The notes under the pieces were generated by a model. That model made no database searches and was not told the origin of the DNA. It saw only the letters and a list, made by a program, of their open reading frames with translations. Shown here piece by piece: positions 61,510-64,000 of a stretch of DNA of 64,000 nt. Where the stretch lies: assembly GCF_900108515.1 (NCBI RefSeq), contig NZ_FNWW01000001.1, forward strand, positions 372,001 through 436,000, in the 5' to 3' direction. This stretch comes from Halobacillus karajensis. Its GTDB lineage: Bacteria > Bacillota > Bacilli > Bacillales > Halobacillaceae. Position 1 is the stretch's first letter; each line of letters starts with the position of its first letter. Made by a program: the position numbers and the translations under genes.

Positions 61510-62607
61510 ATGAAACGTACAATGATAAATGAAATCTTCTTCATTCGCGCGATTGCATGCTTATGTGTCGTTCTCATCCATGCGATGACGACCACCCAGC
61601 ATTCCTATGAATTATTTCACTTAACCGACCACGCTTTATATATGTTTAAATTAACGATTATGTTTGCAACCCCCGTATTTGTGATGATTTCAGAGTTTTT
61701 ATTATCTTATTCTTATCCAGATAAACTCCCGAAATCCTTTTGGAAGAAACGAATCCTGTATATTTTTATTCCTTATCTAGTCATGGCTGTCATTTACTCT
61801 GCCTATCCTCTAATAATAGGGACAGGCTTCACATGGGGCCGTTTTATGGAATTGTTCTTTCAGAAAACCTTCCTGGGACTGTGGCACGGGTATTTCGTTC
61901 TCATTATCTTTCAATTCTATGCCCTGCACTTTCTATTGAAGAAATACTTTGACCGGTTCCCGGCCTTTCTAATGATTGGTATCTCTCTTATCATCAACCT
62001 GTTCTACCTGGCGATTTATAATTTCAGCTGGTTCCACGATATCTCCCTCGTGGCCGGGTTAAGAGATTACTATAAACTGCCGTTTCTTGGCTGGATTTTC
62101 TATTTTACGGTCGCCTACTATGCAGGGAAGAACATTGACGTCTTTTTAAGCTTTCTGCAAAAGTATAAATATTATTTGATTGCAGGGGCTGTCTTGACCG
62201 GAATGATTCCACTTTTGATGCGCTTCAACCGGATTTATTCTGTTGTTTCATCTAAACGATTTGATATTGTTCTCTACACCTTCTTCATTTTCTGTATTCT
62301 CTATCTGATTGCCAGACGCTTGAAGAAGACGCCGACCATTGTGATGTGGATCAGCAGTAGTTCCTATGGCATCTACCTGCTGCATCCTCTCTTCCAATTC
62401 AATACAAGAGACTTGATGCAAAGCCTGCCTTTTTATACAAACTTTGGGGTGCACATCATCCTCTTGTTTGTTATTGGTATGGGCGGACCCATTCTATTAA
62501 CTTATCTATTCAATAAGGTACCTTATGGAGCATTGATTGTTGGGAAATTCAACACTCCAAAGAAGAAGGAGAAGAAAGTGGCCAAAGAACCAGCCAAAGC
62601 CAGTTGA
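61510..62607 (+). CDS. Membrane acyltransferase family 3 protein
   Basis: A 365-residue acyltransferase with ten hydrophobic helices. The catalytic-type motif FFIRAIACLCVVLIHAMTTT (10-29), with Arg and His, begins the first helix, and KKRILYIFIPYLVMAVIY is the second family block. The family O-acetylates surface glycans (IcaC, OatA membrane part, YfiQ). No extracellular SGNH domain is present. The ATG at 61510 follows GAAAGGAGC; upstream frame extension is not convincing. It is divergent from the MurJ-like operon. Tail is lysine-rich (KKKEKKVAKEPAKAS). Confidence 0.85.
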   Translation: MKRTMINEIFFIRAIACLCVVLIHAMTTTQHSYELFHLTDHALYMFKLTIMFATPVFVMISEFLLSYSYPDKLPKSFWKKRILYIFIPYLVMAVIYSAYPLIIGTGFTWGRFMELFFQKTFLGLWHGYFVLIIFQFYALHFLLKKYFDRFPAFLMIGISLIINLFYLAIYNFSWFHDISLVAGLRDYYKLPFLGWIFYFTVAYYAGKNIDVFLSFLQKYKYYLIAGAVLTGMIPLLMRFNRIYSVVSSKRFDIVLYTFFIFCILYLIARRLKKTPTIVMWISSSSYGIYLLHPLFQFNTRDLMQSLPFYTNFGVHIILLFVIGMGGPILLTYLFNKVPYGALIVGKFNTPKKKEKKVAKEPAKAS

Positions 62608-62612
62608 TTCAA

Positions 62613-62639
62613 AACGCCTGCGAGGATTCGCAGGCGTTT
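62613..62639 (+). terminator. Terminator of the acyltransferase gene
   Basis: AACGCCTGCGA pairs perfectly with TCGCAGGCGTT around GGAT, followed by TTTC. It lies 5 bp after the stop. Confidence 0.88.
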
Positions 62640-62796
62640 TTCTATGTATCTATCCAATTAATCCATTCCCCTTCTATCATGCAGTAAAACCTATGAAACT
62701 TAATTGTTACACAAATGTAAAACTATGGCGAAAATTGGTGTGTTACGCTTGTAAAGGATTACAAATGAGATATCACACAAGGGGAGTATTACTAGA

Positions 62797-63783
62797 ATGA
62801 GAAAATTCTTGACGTCAATGGTCGCTTTTGCCACGGTCTTTCTACTATTTACACCTAATGCTTTTGCAGGACAAAGTGTTCGGGACCAAGTAGTAGATAT
62901 CGCCTATCAGTATTCTGATTCACCTTATGTCTATGGAGGATCATCACCAAGCGGTTTTGACTGCTCTGGTTACACATCCTATGTTTATGGCAAAGCGGGG
63001 ATTAGCTTGAAAAGAACTTCCCGTGATCAATATACACAAGGCGAATATGTTAAACGTTCAGATTTGAAACCAGGGGACTTGGTCTTTTTCGGCAGTCCGA
63101 TCTGGCACGTTGGGATTTACATAGGAAATAACAAAATGATTTCTGCAGAAAATTCCACCGATGATATCGAAGTTGCATCTCTGACTGGTTACTGGGACCG
63201 TAACTATGCTGGTGCTAAACGTGTGATTAAAGACGAACCAGTCGAATCGGCCGAACAAAAGCCGGAAACACTGGATGACTACGATGATGTGGCGGTTAAT
63301 TACTGGGCCGCCGATCAAATCGAATACATGAGTGACAAAGGAATTATCGAAGGATACAATGGTTCATTCATGCCGAAAGATGACATTACACGTGGATCTG
63401 TCGCAAAAATGATGGCTGTCGCTCTTGGCATCAGCCCATCCAACAATCAACAATTCTCTGATGTATCTTCTTCTCACTGGGCGTCCGGTTACATCAACGC
63501 CATGGCTGAGAAAGGCTATATCACAGGTTATGAAAACGGAACCTTTGATCCAGATGCCGACATCACACGTGAAGAAATCGCGGCGATCTTCCACAAGACA
63601 TTTAACTTGAGTGGTTCAACATCTGATTTCAAAGATGTGGACAGTAACTACTGGGCTTACGAAGAAATTCAAAGTATGGCTGCTTCCTCTATCACTACGG
63701 GGTATACAGATAATACGTTCAGACCAACAAACGATGCATCCAGAAGTGAATTCACTGTATTCTTATATCGTGCCATTAAATAA
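62797..63783 (+). CDS. Secreted NlpC/P60 peptidoglycan endopeptidase with three SLH domains
   Basis: A 328-residue exported protein: signal peptide ending NAFA (24), an NlpC/P60 domain (about 27-145) with catalytic Cys56 in GFDCSGYTSYVYG and His104 in IWHVGIYIG, a short linker, and three SLH repeats (about 165-215, 225-275, 283-328), each with the Asn-Tyr/His-Trp-Ala core. It should cut stem-peptide bonds of peptidoglycan while held to the wall polysaccharide through SLH domains. SLH anchoring usually needs pyruvylated wall polymer; no csaB is in the window. ATG at 62797 has AAGGGGAG upstream. Confidence 0.92.
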   Translation: MRKFLTSMVAFATVFLLFTPNAFAGQSVRDQVVDIAYQYSDSPYVYGGSSPSGFDCSGYTSYVYGKAGISLKRTSRDQYTQGEYVKRSDLKPGDLVFFGSPIWHVGIYIGNNKMISAENSTDDIEVASLTGYWDRNYAGAKRVIKDEPVESAEQKPETLDDYDDVAVNYWAADQIEYMSDKGIIEGYNGSFMPKDDITRGSVAKMMAVALGISPSNNQQFSDVSSSHWASGYINAMAEKGYITGYENGTFDPDADITREEIAAIFHKTFNLSGSTSDFKDVDSNYWAYEEIQSMAASSITTGYTDNTFRPTNDASRSEFTVFLYRAIK

Positions 63784-63789
63784 ACAGAA

Positions 63790-63820
63790 AGAGGGAGGAT
63801 CTTCAAAAGATCCCCCCTCT
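63790..63820 (+). terminator. Terminator of the NlpC/P60-SLH gene
   Basis: AGAGGGAGGATC pairs with GATCCCCCCTCT (one mismatch) around TTCAAAA, followed by TTTTTT, 6 bp after the stop. Confidence 0.88.
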
Positions 63821-63910
63821 TTTTTATCCTTTTCTTATTAGATTAAACGTCTGCGTGTCAATCTATGAAATTACGAGCGATGTTTCTCATGCTCAATAAT
63901 TGATAAAGAA

Positions 63911-63949
63911 AAAAGGGAAAGCCTCGCTCATAGCGCTGCTTTCCCTTTT
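63911..63949 (-). terminator. Terminator of the gene entering from the right edge
   Basis: AAAAGGGAAAGC pairs with GCTTTCCCTTTT, and the minus-strand side is followed by TTCTTTATC. It directly follows the partial gene at 63953. Confidence 0.75.
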
Positions 63950-63952
63950 AGT

Positions 63953-64000
63953 TTATTTGCCTTTCCATTCATAATAATCAAGGATACCTTGAGAGATCCC
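63953..64000 (-). CDS. C-terminal end of a gene, possibly N-acetylmuramoyl-L-alanine amidase
   Basis: Fifteen codons and a stop are visible (GISQGILDYYEWKGK), followed by a terminator. The I-x-x-G-I-L-D-Y-Y pattern resembles the final helix of Amidase_3 cell-wall amidases. The piece is too short for a firm call. The neighbouring NlpC/P60 enzyme makes a cell-wall role reasonable. Confidence 0.4.
   Translation of the reverse strand, partial: GISQGILDYYEWKGK

Noticed and set aside
1-64000. tRNA, rRNA, prophage or replication-origin sequences.
   Set aside because: No cloverleaf-type, rRNA-like, phage structural or DnaA-box cluster sequences were recognised by eye; a dedicated RNA scan was not possible.

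Overview
The window looks like chromosome from a Gram-positive, endospore-former-type member of the Bacillaceae, probably a halophilic or alkaliphilic relative such as Halobacillus or Virgibacillus (genus not proven). Reasons: strong AGGAGG-type ribosome sites with frequent GTG and TTG starts, a Wzz / BY-kinase / PHP-phosphatase exopolysaccharide head as in Bacillus, SLH surface domains, two sodium:solute symporters and classic U-tailed terminators. No rRNA, tRNA, CRISPR array, prophage or replication origin was seen.

Region 1 (1-6.4 kb) is a nickel-pincer hydroxyacid module. A LarA-family racemase/epimerase (cut by the window edge), a 2-keto-3-deoxygluconate-permease-type carrier and a glycerate kinase form a leftward operon. 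Diverging from it are a CdaR-type sugar-diacid regulator and the cofactor genes larB and larC. Region 2 (6.4-13.2 kb) is a leftward urease operon: a DUR3-like urea symporter (interrupted by a one-base A-tract frameshift), a tiny 2-TM partner, then ureA-B-C-E-F-G-D. Region 3 (13.5-16.5 kb) is a rightward FecCD/BtuCD-type ABC importer (permease, ATPase, lipoprotein), a candidate metal-chelate importer beside two nickel-using systems.

Region 4 (16.6-19 kb) holds a membrane-anchored transglutaminase-like protein and a junkyard of an IS1182-type transposase remnant, a duplicated 32-bp hairpin and a 113-bp fold-back repeat. Region 5 (19-25 kb) is a leftward catabolic operon: GntR regulator, class III aminotransferase, semialdehyde dehydrogenase, ureohydrolase and YjiH-type membrane protein. 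This fits breakdown of a guanidino compound through GABA to succinate, releasing urea for the nearby urease. Region 6 (25-31 kb) has single genes: LysR regulator, acyl-CoA thioesterase, FAH-family hydrolase, UbiA prenyltransferase and a 6-phosphogluconolactonase-type propeller. Region 7 (31-38.3 kb) is a second catabolic operon (family III CoA-transferase, HMG-CoA-lyase-like enzyme, symporter plus tiny partner, MFS carrier, flavin reductase) facing its own GntR regulator. The two GntR genes share an identical operator core, TTGTATACAA.

Region 8 (38.3-40.9 kb) has a 54-residue twin-CX3C protein, a VanW protein, and an XRE regulator with a 65-residue partner followed by a decayed second copy of the pair. 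Region 9 (40.9-61.3 kb) is a leftward exopolysaccharide locus. Its head (Wzz, tyrosine kinase, frameshifted phosphatase, 4,6-dehydratase) is followed by an aminotransferase, PglC-type transferase and acetyltransferase (predicted di-N-acetylbacillosamine primer), a UDP-sugar dehydrogenase and epimerase (predicted GalNAcA), then AT-rich glycosyltransferases, Wzy, Wzx and an acetyltransferase. A separate MurJ-like flippase / PIG-L deacetylase / glycosyltransferase operon lies at 57.8-61.3 kb. Region 10 (61.5-64 kb) carries an acyltransferase, an NlpC/P60 endopeptidase with three SLH repeats, and the last codons of a probable amidase.
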